A DNA stretch of 64,000 nt from Verrucomicrobiota bacterium (GCA_017309115.1 JAFLEF010000004.1:124001-188000), one strand, 5' to 3'. Positions 6,957-15,631 are shown, counted from the first letter of the stretch. A program made the numbers and translations. The notes: generated by a model from the sequence alone, not told the origin.

Positions 6957-8387
6957 TCACGCCAAAATGTCCCGGACCACCTCGCCACTCACGTCGGTCA
7001 GACGGAAGTCGCGGCCGGCGTAGCGATACGTCAACTGTTCGTGATCGAAGCCCAGCAAGTGCAGCATGGTGGCGTGCAGATCATGCACGTGCACCGGCTT
7101 CTCCACCGCCCGGAATCCAAACTCATCCGTCGCGCCGTGGACGTAGCCGCCCTTCACGCCGCCGCCCGCCATCCAAACCGTAAAACCCCAATGATTGTGG
7201 TCGCGACCCTTGCCGTTGCCCGGAGTGCCCGGTGCCGGAACTTCCACCGCCGGCGTCCGGCCAAACTCGCCGCCACAAATCACCAAAGTGTCTTCAAATA
7301 GTCCGCGGGCCTTCAGATCCGTCAGTAGCGCCGCAATGCCCTGATCCACTTCGCCCGCCAGTTTCCGATGCGCATCGGCAATCATGTCGTGGCTGTCCCA
7401 TGGCTGCACGTCGCCGTGATAACACTGCACGACGCGCACCCCGCGCTCGAGCAGCCGACGCGCGATCAGCAGCTGACGCGACTGCACGGTGTTCCCGTAC
7501 ATCTCGCGGATGTAAGCCGGCTCCTTCTCGATATCGAAAGCGTCGGTCGCCTCCAACTGCATGCGATAGGCCAGTTCGAAGGACTGAATGCGCGCCTCCA
7601 GCTGCGGATCGTCGCCGCGCAACCGCTGATGTTCGGCGTTGAACTCCGCCAGCAAATCGAGCTGACGCCGTTGCGCGGTGCGCGACAGCTTCGCGTTGGT
7701 GATGTTCTCCAGCAGCAACTCCGGCCGGGTTTGCTTGGTGTTGATGTGCGTGCCCTGATAAATCCCGGGCAGAAACGCCGAACGCCAGTTCGAGACATCC
7801 GACACCGGCAACCCCGGACACATCGCGATGTACCCCGGAAGATTCTCGTTCTCCGTGCCCAGGCCGTACGTGACCCACGCCCCATAACTCGGCCGCGACA
7901 GCCGTTCGTCCCCGCAGTTCATCAGACGCATCGACTGCTCGTGATTCGGCGTGTTGGCGTACATCGACCGAATCAGACACAGGTCATCGGCATGCGCGGC
8001 AGTCTTGGAAAAAATCTCACTGATCTCGAGTCCGCTCTGGCCGTAGGGACGAAATGAGAACGGCGAGGGCAAGGCCGCACCTAACGGACGTTCCGTGGTG
8101 AGATTGCCCGTGGGCAGGACCTGGCCCGCGTACTTCGCCAGAGCCGGCTTGGGATCGAAGGTGTCCACCTGCGACGGCCCGCCGTTGAGGTAGATGTGAA
8201 TGATGCGTTTGGCGCGGGGCCGGAACTGCGGATTCCGCGCCGCCAGCGGATTGCCTGCGTCCGGTGCCAGCATCTGCGCGTCGCCCAGAACACGGGTCAG
8301 CCCGAGCATGCCCAACCCGGTGCCCATCTGACGCAGCATCTGGCGGCGGGTCTGGGCACGCGGCGGCAGGTGTTCGAAAGGATTCAT
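6957..8387 (-). CDS. DUF1501 domain-containing secreted protein (sulfatase-like fold)
   Basis: This encodes 476 residues. The N-terminus carries a twin-arginine export motif (TRRQML) and a hydrophobic stretch, so folded export by Tat is expected. The body matches the DUF1501 family of planctomycetes and verrucomicrobia: IIHIYLNGGPSQVDTFDPKP near the start, GGEFGRTP and a closing GFDHEQLTYRYAGRDFRLTD. The family has an alkaline-phosphatase/sulfatase-like fold, but its substrate is not established. It lies 14 bp downstream of the DUF1549/DUF1553 gene, the usual pairing. ATG 8387 is chosen because the Tat motif follows it directly. Confidence 0.9.
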   Translation of the reverse strand: MNPFEHLPPRAQTRRQMLRQMGTGLGMLGLTRVLGDAQMLAPDAGNPLAARNPQFRPRAKRIIHIYLNGGPSQVDTFDPKPALAKYAGQVLPTGNLTTERPLGAALPSPFSFRPYGQSGLEISEIFSKTAAHADDLCLIRSMYANTPNHEQSMRLMNCGDERLSRPSYGAWVTYGLGTENENLPGYIAMCPGLPVSDVSNWRSAFLPGIYQGTHINTKQTRPELLLENITNAKLSRTAQRRQLDLLAEFNAEHQRLRGDDPQLEARIQSFELAYRMQLEATDAFDIEKEPAYIREMYGNTVQSRQLLIARRLLERGVRVVQCYHGDVQPWDSHDMIADAHRKLAGEVDQGIAALLTDLKARGLFEDTLVICGGEFGRTPAVEVPAPGTPGNGKGRDHNHWGFTVWMAGGGVKGGYVHGATDEFGFRAVEKPVHVHDLHATMLHLLGFDHEQLTYRYAGRDFRLTDVSGEVVRDILA

Positions 8388-8401
8388 ACTCGGAGACGCG
8401 T

Positions 8402-10903
8402 TCAGTCGAGAAACACCGCTTCGTTGGAGACCAATACGACCTGGGCGAATTGCTCCCACGGCGTGAGCTCGCCTTCGTTCTGGGCAGCACCGTCGACGAA
8501 CCTCAGCGAAGACACCACTTCCTGGGCCGTTGGATTCCGACCCAACACCCGCTGGAACACCGCCGCCACCCGACGCTTCGGATCCGTTTCCTGCGCCACC
8601 TCCGTCTGGGCCACGAGCGCCCGGGCCTGCTCCTGAACGAACGGCGAATTCAGCGCGAACAACGCCTGCTGCGGAACGGTGGTCTTGGGCCGGCGTTCGG
8701 CACACTGATCCGGCGCCGCGAAATCGAAGGCACGATACAGCCCAGGCAGATTCTGCCGGTCCACCAATCCGTAAACCGTGCGCCGCGCATTCAGCGGATC
8801 CGTATTCAGCTCCACCGGCGGACCGCCCAGCGTGGCATCCAGTCGACCCGACGCCGCCAGCAGCGAATCTCGCATCGATTCCAGGTCCAGCCGACGACGG
8901 GCGAAGTGAGTGTATCCCGGCGAACCGGACTCCGCGGAAGGTTCCCGCAATCCTTCACTCGCCTGACCAAACGCCGAGCTCAACACCATCAGGCGATGCA
9001 GATGTTTAACGCTCCAGCCGGACTGGATGAATTCGCCAGCCAGCCAGTCGAGCAATTGCGGATGCGTGGGCGGATCACTGCGGACCCCGAAATCGGCCGG
9101 CGAGGAAACGAGCGGTTCCCCGAAATGATGCATCCACACGCGGTTTACGAAGACGCGGGCGGTCAGGGGATTCCCCGGCGCAACGATGGCGTCGGCGAGT
9201 TCGCGCCGTCCGCTGCCCGACTGGAACGGCTGCTCGCGTCCGTCGTTGAGCACGCGCAGAAATCCCCGGGGCACTTCCGGACCCGGCCGGGAAGGACTGC
9301 CGCGCAGAAAAATTCGCGGAGAATACGGTTCGGGCAGATCCGCCACCACCATCGCGCGGGCGGGAGGACGGTTGGTCGCGTGCGCCGCCATCTTGTCGAG
9401 GTTCAGGACCAACCCACCGTAACGGTCCTTATCCGGCCGGGACATGTGGTTCGGCGTGTCGCGCCGCGGGAAGTACAGCGGACCTTCCGGACTCGTCACG
9501 ACGGTGAGTAGCTCGCGTTCCTCCGCCGACAAGGGACCGTGGGGCGAACCCGCCGCAGGCTGCTGCGAGCGTTCGTACACGGTTCGGAACACGTCGCCGT
9601 AGGTCCGAGCCACCGCGGCCCGATTGGTGAGCGCCGCCGTTTGCAGGGCCGCCACCACCACCGGATTCCACTTCTGCTCGGGAAGCACCTTCAGCCGCAC
9701 CTTGCCCTGAGAAAACTCCTCGTCGCCGGCCGCCATCAGCTGCTGCCACGGTCCGAAGATCCGATCATCGGGTTGGGCGTGTTGCTCCACATACCGCCGG
9801 GTGCGCTGCATCAGGCTGGGCCGGAAATCCTCCGGGGTTAGCGACAAACCGAACTGCGTGGTCTCGGTCAGATCCGGCTTCGTCGTCGCCGCGCGCACCA
9901 GATAATCGCCCAGACGCAACCTCAGGTTTTCCGTCCACTTCTTGAACTCGGCATCAATGTGGTCCTCGAGTTCCTTCCGCGCCGCCGCGAGCTTGGTTTC
10001 AAACTCCGGTCCGCCAGGAACAGTCGCCGGATCCTCAATGAGCGGCAGCACGTAGGGCCGCTCGGTCGAGGCGAAGACGCCGTAAAGGCCGTAGTAATCG
10101 CCGGCGGTGATCGCGTCGTACTTGTGATCGTGACACCGAGCACACGCCACCGTGAGTCCGAGCAACCCGCGGCTGACCGTGTCGATCTGATCGTCGATCT
10201 GGTCGTGCGGATTCTGATCAAACAACCGGCCCAGCGTCAGAAACCCCAACGCCGCCAAACGCCACGGCGGCACCGGCGGTTCCAGCTGGTCCGCCGCCAG
10301 CTGGTCCCGAACAAATTGGTCGAAGGGCAAATCCTCGTTGAACGCCCGCACGACGTAATCGCGATAGGTGTAGGCGTAGGGCCGGAGAGCATCCCGACCG
10401 TACAGCAGCACCAGATCCTTGGTGTCGGCGTAGCGCGCAACGTCCAGCCAATGCCGACCCCAGCGCTCGCCATAACGCGGATTGGCCAGCAGACGTTCCA
10501 CCACTTCGGCGCGGGCTTCCGCCGAAGGATTGCGGGCGAAGGCTTCGATCTCCGCGTAGGTCGGCGGCAGTCCGATCAAGTCATAGGACACCCGACGCAG
10601 CCAGGTCCGCGGATCCGCCGGCGGCGCGAAGGACTTCCCCTGTGCTTCCAACGGCGCGAGCAGAAAGGCATCCAACGGCGTGCTGACCCGGTCCGTCGCT
10701 TTCACCCGCGGCGGCACGGGAGTTCCGATCGGCTGATAGGCCCAATGGTGTTTGGCCGCCTCCCACGATTGGCCGACCAGCTTGCCGGCTGCTTCGCTGG
10801 TACCGCCGCCCCAGACCATCCCCAGCACCGCGACCACTCCCCACGACCACGAGCGGAGCGGAAACCGTCGTCGCGTCGGAGAGGTGGAACGAAGGGAGGC
10901 CAT
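8402..10903 (-). CDS. DUF1549/DUF1553 (planctomycete-type PSD1 family) secreted protein
   Basis: This encodes 833 residues. A signal peptide (about residues 1-40) is followed by a DUF1549 domain (LRRVSYDLIGLPPT, NPRYGERWGRHWLDVARYAD), a heme-type motif CARCH with HDHKYD at about residues 255-265, and a DUF1553 domain (NPLTARVFVNRVWMHHFGEPLV, DFGVRSDPPTHPQLLDWLA). Such proteins are periplasmic partners of DUF1501 proteins, and a role in polysaccharide breakdown has been proposed for related clusters. The start lies 2 bp after the mlaD stop, which places the gene in the same operon as the MCE transporter. Confidence 0.9.
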   Translation of the reverse strand: MASLRSTSPTRRRFPLRSWSWGVVAVLGMVWGGGTSEAAGKLVGQSWEAAKHHWAYQPIGTPVPPRVKATDRVSTPLDAFLLAPLEAQGKSFAPPADPRTWLRRVSYDLIGLPPTYAEIEAFARNPSAEARAEVVERLLANPRYGERWGRHWLDVARYADTKDLVLLYGRDALRPYAYTYRDYVVRAFNEDLPFDQFVRDQLAADQLEPPVPPWRLAALGFLTLGRLFDQNPHDQIDDQIDTVSRGLLGLTVACARCHDHKYDAITAGDYYGLYGVFASTERPYVLPLIEDPATVPGGPEFETKLAAARKELEDHIDAEFKKWTENLRLRLGDYLVRAATTKPDLTETTQFGLSLTPEDFRPSLMQRTRRYVEQHAQPDDRIFGPWQQLMAAGDEEFSQGKVRLKVLPEQKWNPVVVAALQTAALTNRAAVARTYGDVFRTVYERSQQPAAGSPHGPLSAEERELLTVVTSPEGPLYFPRRDTPNHMSRPDKDRYGGLVLNLDKMAAHATNRPPARAMVVADLPEPYSPRIFLRGSPSRPGPEVPRGFLRVLNDGREQPFQSGSGRRELADAIVAPGNPLTARVFVNRVWMHHFGEPLVSSPADFGVRSDPPTHPQLLDWLAGEFIQSGWSVKHLHRLMVLSSAFGQASEGLREPSAESGSPGYTHFARRRLDLESMRDSLLAASGRLDATLGGPPVELNTDPLNARRTVYGLVDRQNLPGLYRAFDFAAPDQCAERRPKTTVPQQALFALNSPFVQEQARALVAQTEVAQETDPKRRVAAVFQRVLGRNPTAQEVVSSLRFVDGAAQNEGELTPWEQFAQVVLVSNEAVFLD

Positions 10904-10905
10904 GG

Positions 10906-12036
10906 TCAGAAACGCCGCAAGTCGCGGGGAGGATTGACCGGACGCTCCGAGGTCTTCTTGGATTCAGTTTGATTCGTCCGGTAAGCCGAGCGGAACAGCC
11001 AATGACGCTTGAAAAGGGTTTCCAAGGTGGTCGCCAGCGAACCCACGTCCCGGGTGAGCTGATTCGCATCGGCCAGCAGATTGGTGTTCGCCGACAGCTG
11101 AAGGTTCACGTTGCTGAGGGCCACTCCGACGTCCGACATGCGGGCGTTGAGATTGCTGAGCGTCACGCCGATCGGGCCCGAACCCGGATTCAGGTTCGAC
11201 AGCGTGAGGGTGAGTTGAGTGTTGAGATTGGTTGGCAGCAGCAGCGTGCCAATGCCGCCGGGGGTCTTCAGCGTGGGAGCGACATCGGCCAGGATTCCTC
11301 GCAAATCCCCGACCGCACCATCGATCTTGGGCAACGTCCCGGTGAGCTGGGCGGTGATGTTGGTGAGATCGGCCAGCGCCACGGCGATCTGATTGGTCAG
11401 GCCAAAGACACCCGGCAGGGAGCTATTGACGGAGTTGGCAATGTCGGTGAGGCGCTGCTGCAAGGGCGCCGATTCTTCCGCCTCCAGCCAGAAGCCGTTT
11501 TTGAAGGATTCCAGGGGCTTGTAGACACGGTTGGTGATCGACGGCTCGTAACGAAACGCGTCGGACAGCATCAGCGGCGGTTGGCCTTCGATCCGTTTCA
11601 CCGTGACCAGCCCCGTACTACCGCGGGTTACCTCCACACTTCGGCCTCCCAGAAAATCGCCAGCACCAATCTTCACCCGAGAATCGCTCCAGATATAGCC
11701 GTCGTTCTTTTCGCGAACCTCGAACCCAATAAACACATTGAACCGGTTCGTCAGATACCATTCTCCCATGGCCATCTGATCCACCTTGGTGACGGTGCCG
11801 ATGTTGAAGCCCGCCATGGTCACCGGCGTCCCCACCTTCAGCCCGGTCGCATCGGCGACATAGGTGTAGTACCGAAATCGAGCGACACCCCAACCACGAT
11901 CCTTGGCGGTTTGCTTCAAGAAGTACACAAACGCCCCGATCATCAGGGCGAAGGTGAAGAGCATGAACACGCCCACCAGACGTTCCACCCGTCCCAAACG
12001 GGTGCGCAGCTGCGGGGTCAGATCGTGTAGGGCCAT
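10906..12036 (-). CDS. MlaD/MCE-family substrate-binding protein
   Basis: This encodes 376 residues. One transmembrane helix (about residues 20-42) anchors it in the inner membrane; an MCE domain follows (residues about 55-140, with the characteristic VGTPVTMAGFNIGTVTKV). The C-terminal half consists of long amphipathic repeats rich in LSNLN, probably a helical barrel as in MCE tunnels. It would accept lipids from or deliver them to the permease/ATPase encoded upstream. No family-specific symbol is given because the substrate is unknown. Confidence 0.88.
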   Translation of the reverse strand: MALHDLTPQLRTRLGRVERLVGVFMLFTFALMIGAFVYFLKQTAKDRGWGVARFRYYTYVADATGLKVGTPVTMAGFNIGTVTKVDQMAMGEWYLTNRFNVFIGFEVREKNDGYIWSDSRVKIGAGDFLGGRSVEVTRGSTGLVTVKRIEGQPPLMLSDAFRYEPSITNRVYKPLESFKNGFWLEAEESAPLQQRLTDIANSVNSSLPGVFGLTNQIAVALADLTNITAQLTGTLPKIDGAVGDLRGILADVAPTLKTPGGIGTLLLPTNLNTQLTLTLSNLNPGSGPIGVTLSNLNARMSDVGVALSNVNLQLSANTNLLADANQLTRDVGSLATTLETLFKRHWLFRSAYRTNQTESKKTSERPVNPPRDLRRF

Positions 12037-12072
12037 GTTCGAAGGGAATGAAGGCGTGTTTGCTGGAGGGGG

Positions 12073-12831
12073 TCAATCGGGTTGCAACCAATCGCTGTAC
12101 TCCGAAGCGGCCGCTTCCAGCTGATTCTGGAAACCCACCGGACGAAGCTGACGGTGATGCACCACAGCGAACTGTCGTTCTGCCCCCAGCCAGGAACGAA
12201 GATTGTCGGTGGTGACAATCAGGGTCAGGCCACGTCCGCCCAACACCGGATGTCCCGCCCGCAACTGGGGCAGAAACTGCCGCCACCAACGGAGGTGATT
12301 CTGGTCCATGCCGGTCAGCGGATTGTCCAGCAGGAGCAGTTCCGGGCCCAGTGCGAGCGCCCGGGCCAACGCGACCCGTTGCGCCCATGCCCGGCCAATT
12401 CGGCCGGCGGGAGCGTCGGCCAAGCGCTCGAGATCCAGCGCCTGAATCAGTGGCAACACTGTCTCCAACGCGGCTGCCGGCGAGCAGTTGCGGTGGTATC
12501 CCACCGGCAAGGCGATGTTCTCCGCCACGGTCAACTCCCGCAGGAGTCGCCCTCCGGATTCAAACACCAGACCCACCCGCTGACGCCATCCGGTCGGCCG
12601 TCGCTCGGTCGCCGAATAGGACTCGCCGAAAACCGAGAGGGTTCCCTGCGCGAGCGGGATCAATCCCGCCAGGCTCTGCAGCAGCATCGATTTCCCACTG
12701 CCATGTCCGCCGGCGATGACCCACCAATCCCCCGGCTCGACGCGCCAGTGGATATTCTCCAGGAGCAACTCCTCTTCATCCGCCCGTTGAATTGCCACGG
12801 CGGCCAGTTCGAGCACCGGGGTCGGCTTCAT
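12073..12831 (-). CDS. ABC transporter ATP-binding protein, MlaF-like, degenerate catalytic motifs
   Basis: This encodes 252 residues. Walker A is GGHGSGKS (residues 41-48). Walker B is LLLLD with D169, but the next residue is N170 instead of the catalytic Glu, and the signature LSGGQ is replaced by GRIGRAWAQR. MlaF-type ATPases energise lipid transport with MlaE and MlaD. Loss of the Glu would be expected to slow hydrolysis, though active variants exist. The ATG at 12831 overlaps the mlaE stop (ATGA). Longer upstream starts fall inside mlaE. Confidence 0.88.
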   Translation of the reverse strand: MKPTPVLELAAVAIQRADEEELLLENIHWRVEPGDWWVIAGGHGSGKSMLLQSLAGLIPLAQGTLSVFGESYSATERRPTGWRQRVGLVFESGGRLLRELTVAENIALPVGYHRNCSPAAALETVLPLIQALDLERLADAPAGRIGRAWAQRVALARALALGPELLLLDNPLTGMDQNHLRWWRQFLPQLRAGHPVLGGRGLTLIVTTDNLRSWLGAERQFAVVHHRQLRPVGFQNQLEAAASEYSDWLQPD

Positions 12832-13649
12832 GCGGGCAGGAGGAGGTTGATCACCAGGAAGACCGCATCCAGACACAGGAAGGCAATCACACTGTGCGCC
12901 ACCGTGCGCGTGGCCGCCTCGGGCACTTCTTCCAACCGCAGCGGACGGGCCAGACCCTGGTAACAGGAGATCAGCGAACCCGCCGCGCCGAAGGCCAGAG
13001 TCTTGAGTCCGAGCAGGGGAAAGTCCTCCCACCGCAGCGCCCGGGCGATCTGCCCCCAGTAGTCCTCCCCGGTCACCGGGAGATTGGCCACCACGGTGAA
13101 CAGCCAACCGCTGGCCAGAGCGAACAACAACAAGTACACCGCGAGCGAGAACACCGACAAGGTGATCCCCAGTACGCGAGGCACCACGAGGTACTGGATG
13201 GGGTCGATTCCCAGCGCTTCCAGGGCCTCCACCTCACCCAACGCCCGAGAGGTGCCCAATTCCACCACCGTCGGCGTTCCCACCCGGGCCAACACCACCA
13301 ACGCGGCCGTGAGCGGCGCGAGCTCCCGGAACAACACCGTCACAAACAAACTGCCCATCAACTGCGACTGCCCCACCTGACTTAGCAGGCGAAGGGTCTG
13401 CCCAATGATGACGAATCCCAGTGCCACCCCAATGAACCCCACGATGGGCAGCAGGCGAACGCCCGATCCCACCACCTGCGACAGGATCAGCGGCCGGATG
13501 ACCTGCCGGGACGCGCCGAACTTCGTGAAAATGACGCCGACAATGATCAGCGTGAACGCCCCCAACCGCCGCGTGGTGTCCAGAAACGACAGCACCCGCA
13601 GACCGATGACTTCGGTCAGGCGCTGGAATCCCCGGAACGGGTTGGGCAT
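12828..13649 (-). CDS. MlaE/YrbE-family ABC permease
   Basis: This encodes 273 residues. There are five to six hydrophobic helices. Recognisable family segments are PIVGFIGVALGFVIIGQ, VTVLFRELAPLTAALVVLARVGT and GEVEALEALGIDPIQYLVVPR, with the conserved RE/GT...EALE pattern of the MlaE loop. It forms the membrane part of an MCE lipid transporter with the two genes downstream. It is the first gene of a minus-strand operon of five genes ending at 6957. Confidence 0.92.
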   Translation of the reverse strand: MPNPFRGFQRLTEVIGLRVLSFLDTTRRLGAFTLIIVGVIFTKFGASRQVIRPLILSQVVGSGVRLLPIVGFIGVALGFVIIGQTLRLLSQVGQSQLMGSLFVTVLFRELAPLTAALVVLARVGTPTVVELGTSRALGEVEALEALGIDPIQYLVVPRVLGITLSVFSLAVYLLLFALASGWLFTVVANLPVTGEDYWGQIARALRWEDFPLLGLKTLAFGAAGSLISCYQGLARPLRLEEVPEAATRTVAHSVIAFLCLDAVFLVINLLLPA

Positions 13650-13655
13650 GGCGCA

Positions 13656-13684
13656 ACCCTAGGAAGCCCGGCCCTGCGCAGCAA
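13656..13684 (-). promoter_or_regulatory. Candidate promoter of the mla operon
   Basis: On the minus strand TTGCTG (13684-13679) and TAGGGT (13661-13656) are separated by 17 bp and end 6 bp before the mlaE start, implying a very short leader. The match to sigma-70 consensus is moderate and no experiment supports it. Confidence 0.3.
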
Positions 13685-14072
13685 TGCGGAGTAATCCACT
13701 TTCGCGAAGCGCGGATTCCGTTCTCCGCCCTTCTTCTGAGTGCGGTAGCAAGCGCGCTCACCGAAATCGGCATAGCCAGCAGCCTCAGAGAAACATATCT
13801 TTCTTCGAACAGTTTCTCCTCCGCCTCGACGAAACCCAACCCTGGCTGACGTCGAGTAGGGGAAGAGATTTCGGCATCACTTTCAGATACCAATCAGAAA
13901 TGCTGCGTTATGGCATCGACGAACCCGAGTCTTCCTTCTCTTCCGGCGATTTCCGCCCCTCATTCCTGCCTTCCGTTTCGCTTAAAGATAGGGGTCTTAC
14001 CTCAGCCGACTTCGCTCGCGACACGGCGAACAACGGCCAGGAGACTTGGTCGCCTCTGAACATCCCTTCGAC
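13685..14072. other. Intergenic stretch, no gene recognised
   Basis: Reading frames of up to 140 codons exist on both strands, but none shows a recognisable family, and their compositions (Ser/Arg-rich) look like noise. No RNA gene or repeat was seen. The region borders the relic at 14073. Confidence 0.4.
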
Positions 14073-14175
14073 ATGTCCAATCCGTTCTTCGACCACCCGA
14101 TTCTGAACTCGCCCTACGAGTACCCGAATCGTCATTGGGAACTCGGTCCAACGGGCCAGCCAACGGACTGGCAAA
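14073..14175 (+). pseudogene. N-terminal relic of a BPTD_3080-type restriction endonuclease gene
   Basis: Starting at ATG 14073 the sequence MSNPFFDHPILNSPYEYP is followed by NRHWELGPTGQPT. I recognise this as the highly conserved N-terminus of the large BPTD_3080/type III Res-like helicase-endonucleases. After about 32 codons the homology ends, and the frame runs straight into a lipoprotein gene. Nothing of the helicase or nuclease core remains. It therefore marks a lost restriction system. Confidence 0.6.
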
Positions 14176-14189
14176 TTTTTAATAAAGTA

Positions 14190-14738
14190 GTGAAACGCAA
14201 GGCTACTCTATTTTTAGCTTTAGTGCTTTTGGCGGTTGGCTGTAACGCTCGAAAATCAACCAATCCACTAACCATCAAGAAAGCCTTCTCAACAAATAAC
14301 GTCGAATTGCAAATCGAAATGCCAGCCGCGATCAGCCTGGGGGAAAAGGTGCCGATCAGGCTGGTGTTTCAAAATAATAGGGGATTGGGAATCACTTTGT
14401 ATCCACAGTCAATTGAGGTTCGACTTTACGACTCGCGAGGTCTAATTCAGCCGATCGAGTTGTCTAACCTGGTAACGCTGATAGGAACTGAAAGCAAGAG
14501 CGTGGAAGTCATAGACGCAGTGTTTGCCGGGATTTCGAGAAAGAAGACACGCCGGATTCAGACGAGGGAATCGCGGGATATTAGTATCGATCTTGCAGTA
14601 CATTACAATTTGAAACCAGGCCTTTACCGATTGGAGATTGTGGCTCCAGTTGTTTATAAGGAGTTCCTTGGTGCACGAGATGATTCAGTCGTTAGCCTGA
14701 CCCCGAAAGCGATTGAGTTTGACGTGTTGAAGAATTAG
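14190..14738 (+). CDS. Putative lipoprotein, unknown function
   Basis: This encodes 182 residues from GTG 14190. The N-terminus is KRK, a hydrophobic core and the lipobox LAVGC, so it is exported and lipid-anchored. The mature part resembles a small beta-sandwich: alternating strands with KVPIRLVFQNN and GLYRLEIVAPVVY, as in proteins with Ig-like folds, but no family is recognised. The DNA is clearly more AT-rich than its neighbours, suggesting acquisition. A longer frame upstream fuses to the restriction-enzyme relic; the lipobox argues for the GTG start. Confidence 0.6.
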   Translation: MKRKATLFLALVLLAVGCNARKSTNPLTIKKAFSTNNVELQIEMPAAISLGEKVPIRLVFQNNRGLGITLYPQSIEVRLYDSRGLIQPIELSNLVTLIGTESKSVEVIDAVFAGISRKKTRRIQTRESRDISIDLAVHYNLKPGLYRLEIVAPVVYKEFLGARDDSVVSLTPKAIEFDVLKN

Positions 14739-14836
14739 ACGGTGTCTTCAAACCCGCTGGGTTAGCCGGTCGATGGCAAAACCCCGTTTCTTCACACACC
14801 ACTTTGTTCTGTATCTTCCATCCGGGAGACCATCCA

Positions 14837-14920
14837 ATAAAAGCCCAAGACCAATACCTGAAGTTCGTCCGTTGGGAGGAGGCCGATGGCCTTTACGTCG
14901 GCTATTGACCGCCCCTGGTT
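14837..14920 (+). pseudogene. N-terminal relic of a HicB-family antitoxin gene
   Basis: The frame from 14837 reads IKAQDQYLKFVRWEEADGL then YVGY and a stop where relatives have the Cys of YVGxCP (TGC to TGA). This is the start of the HicB partial RNase H-like fold. There is no start codon at the usual place, no HTH domain and no hicA toxin gene. Downstream the sequence merges into palindromic repeats. Confidence 0.5.
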
Positions 14921-14991
14921 CGTAGTACCGCCTTCAGGCGGCCCCTGGGGGTGAGTCGGCGCTGGGGGGGGCGGGATGAATCCCGCACTAC
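14921..14991. repeat. REP-like palindromes
   Basis: Two perfect palindromes, CCGCCT-TC-AGGCGG (14928-14941) and GCGGGAT-GA-ATCCCGC (14971-14986), are flanked on the outside by CGTAGTA and ACTACT in inverted orientation. The arrangement resembles a paired REP/BIME element. The rest of 14740-15250 shows no gene. Confidence 0.5.
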
Positions 14992-15252
14992 TAACCCTAC
15001 CCGGTTCTTGGCCCCAAGGCACATCCGGGGCCCCGGCTTTGGCTCCTTTCAACTCTCAACTGGTTTGTGAGTTGAGTTCGGGGTCGAGGTGAGGTGCTCG
15101 CTGAGCGGTTGGGGAGCCCAAAGGGATGTTTTTCCCGCCGGGGAAAAATCTGCGTTCAATCTGTGTAGAATCTGCGGATAACCTCTCCAGCTTCCCGCCC
15201 CGGAAGGACAAGGACCGGCACCAGATCACGCGGCCACCACTCCACCTACGCC

Positions 15253-15531
15253 TAAGAGCCCGTCCGAAAAATGGGATGGGCCCTGCGACGAGGGATTTTG
15301 AGGGAGGCCGAGGCGGCGAGACCGGAGCATCCCCGCAGCGGGCTGTGACGGTCGAGCCAACGAAGGCCTCGCCCAAAAGAACCGTCGCCCGGAGGGTTTG
15401 CCCAAAAAGGGCTGGCTGGCTTCGTTGCTCCTCGGTCACAGACCACGGTCGGGTATGCTCCCTCGTCGCGTCTCGCCATCCAGCCCTTTTTGGGCAAACA
15501 GGACCCATCCGATTTTTCAGACGGGCTCTAA
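15253..15531. mobile_element. MITE with IS5-like terminal inverted repeats and TAA target duplication
   Basis: The 273-bp element (15256-15528) begins GAGCCCGTCCGAAAAAT and ends with the imperfect inverse ATTTTTCAGACGGGCTC (terminal repeats match about 27 bp). It is flanked by TAA at 15253-15255 and 15529-15531. A second inverted pair lies inside: GTTTGCCCAAAAAGGGCTGG at 15396-15415 and its exact complement at 15480-15499. It has no transposase. The TAA duplication and GAGCCCG ends fit the IS5 superfamily groups that duplicate TNA. Confidence 0.8.
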
Positions 15532-15603
15532 GGAAAATGGGAAAGCGGTAGCAGGGCTACCCGCACTCCATAGGGCGGCTCCGCAGAGCGTCGCCCTACC
15601 TTC

Positions 15604-15631
15604 CTTACCCCTTACCGCTTACCCCTTACCG
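15604..15631. repeat. (CTTACCS)x4 heptad repeat
   Basis: Four tandem heptamers, CTTACCC and CTTACCG alternating, lie 83 bp upstream of the response regulator gene. They match heptads at 26198-26211 and, inverted, at 6675-6688. Confidence 0.85.

Noticed and set aside
13684-14106. 140-codon plus-strand frame
   Set aside because: No family resemblance, and its end overlaps the restriction-enzyme relic in another frame.
15056-15551. Opposed frames of 140-150 codons with matching CPKRAGW and ALFGQT peptides
   Set aside because: The similarity arises from the inverted repeats of the MITE; no protein family is encoded.
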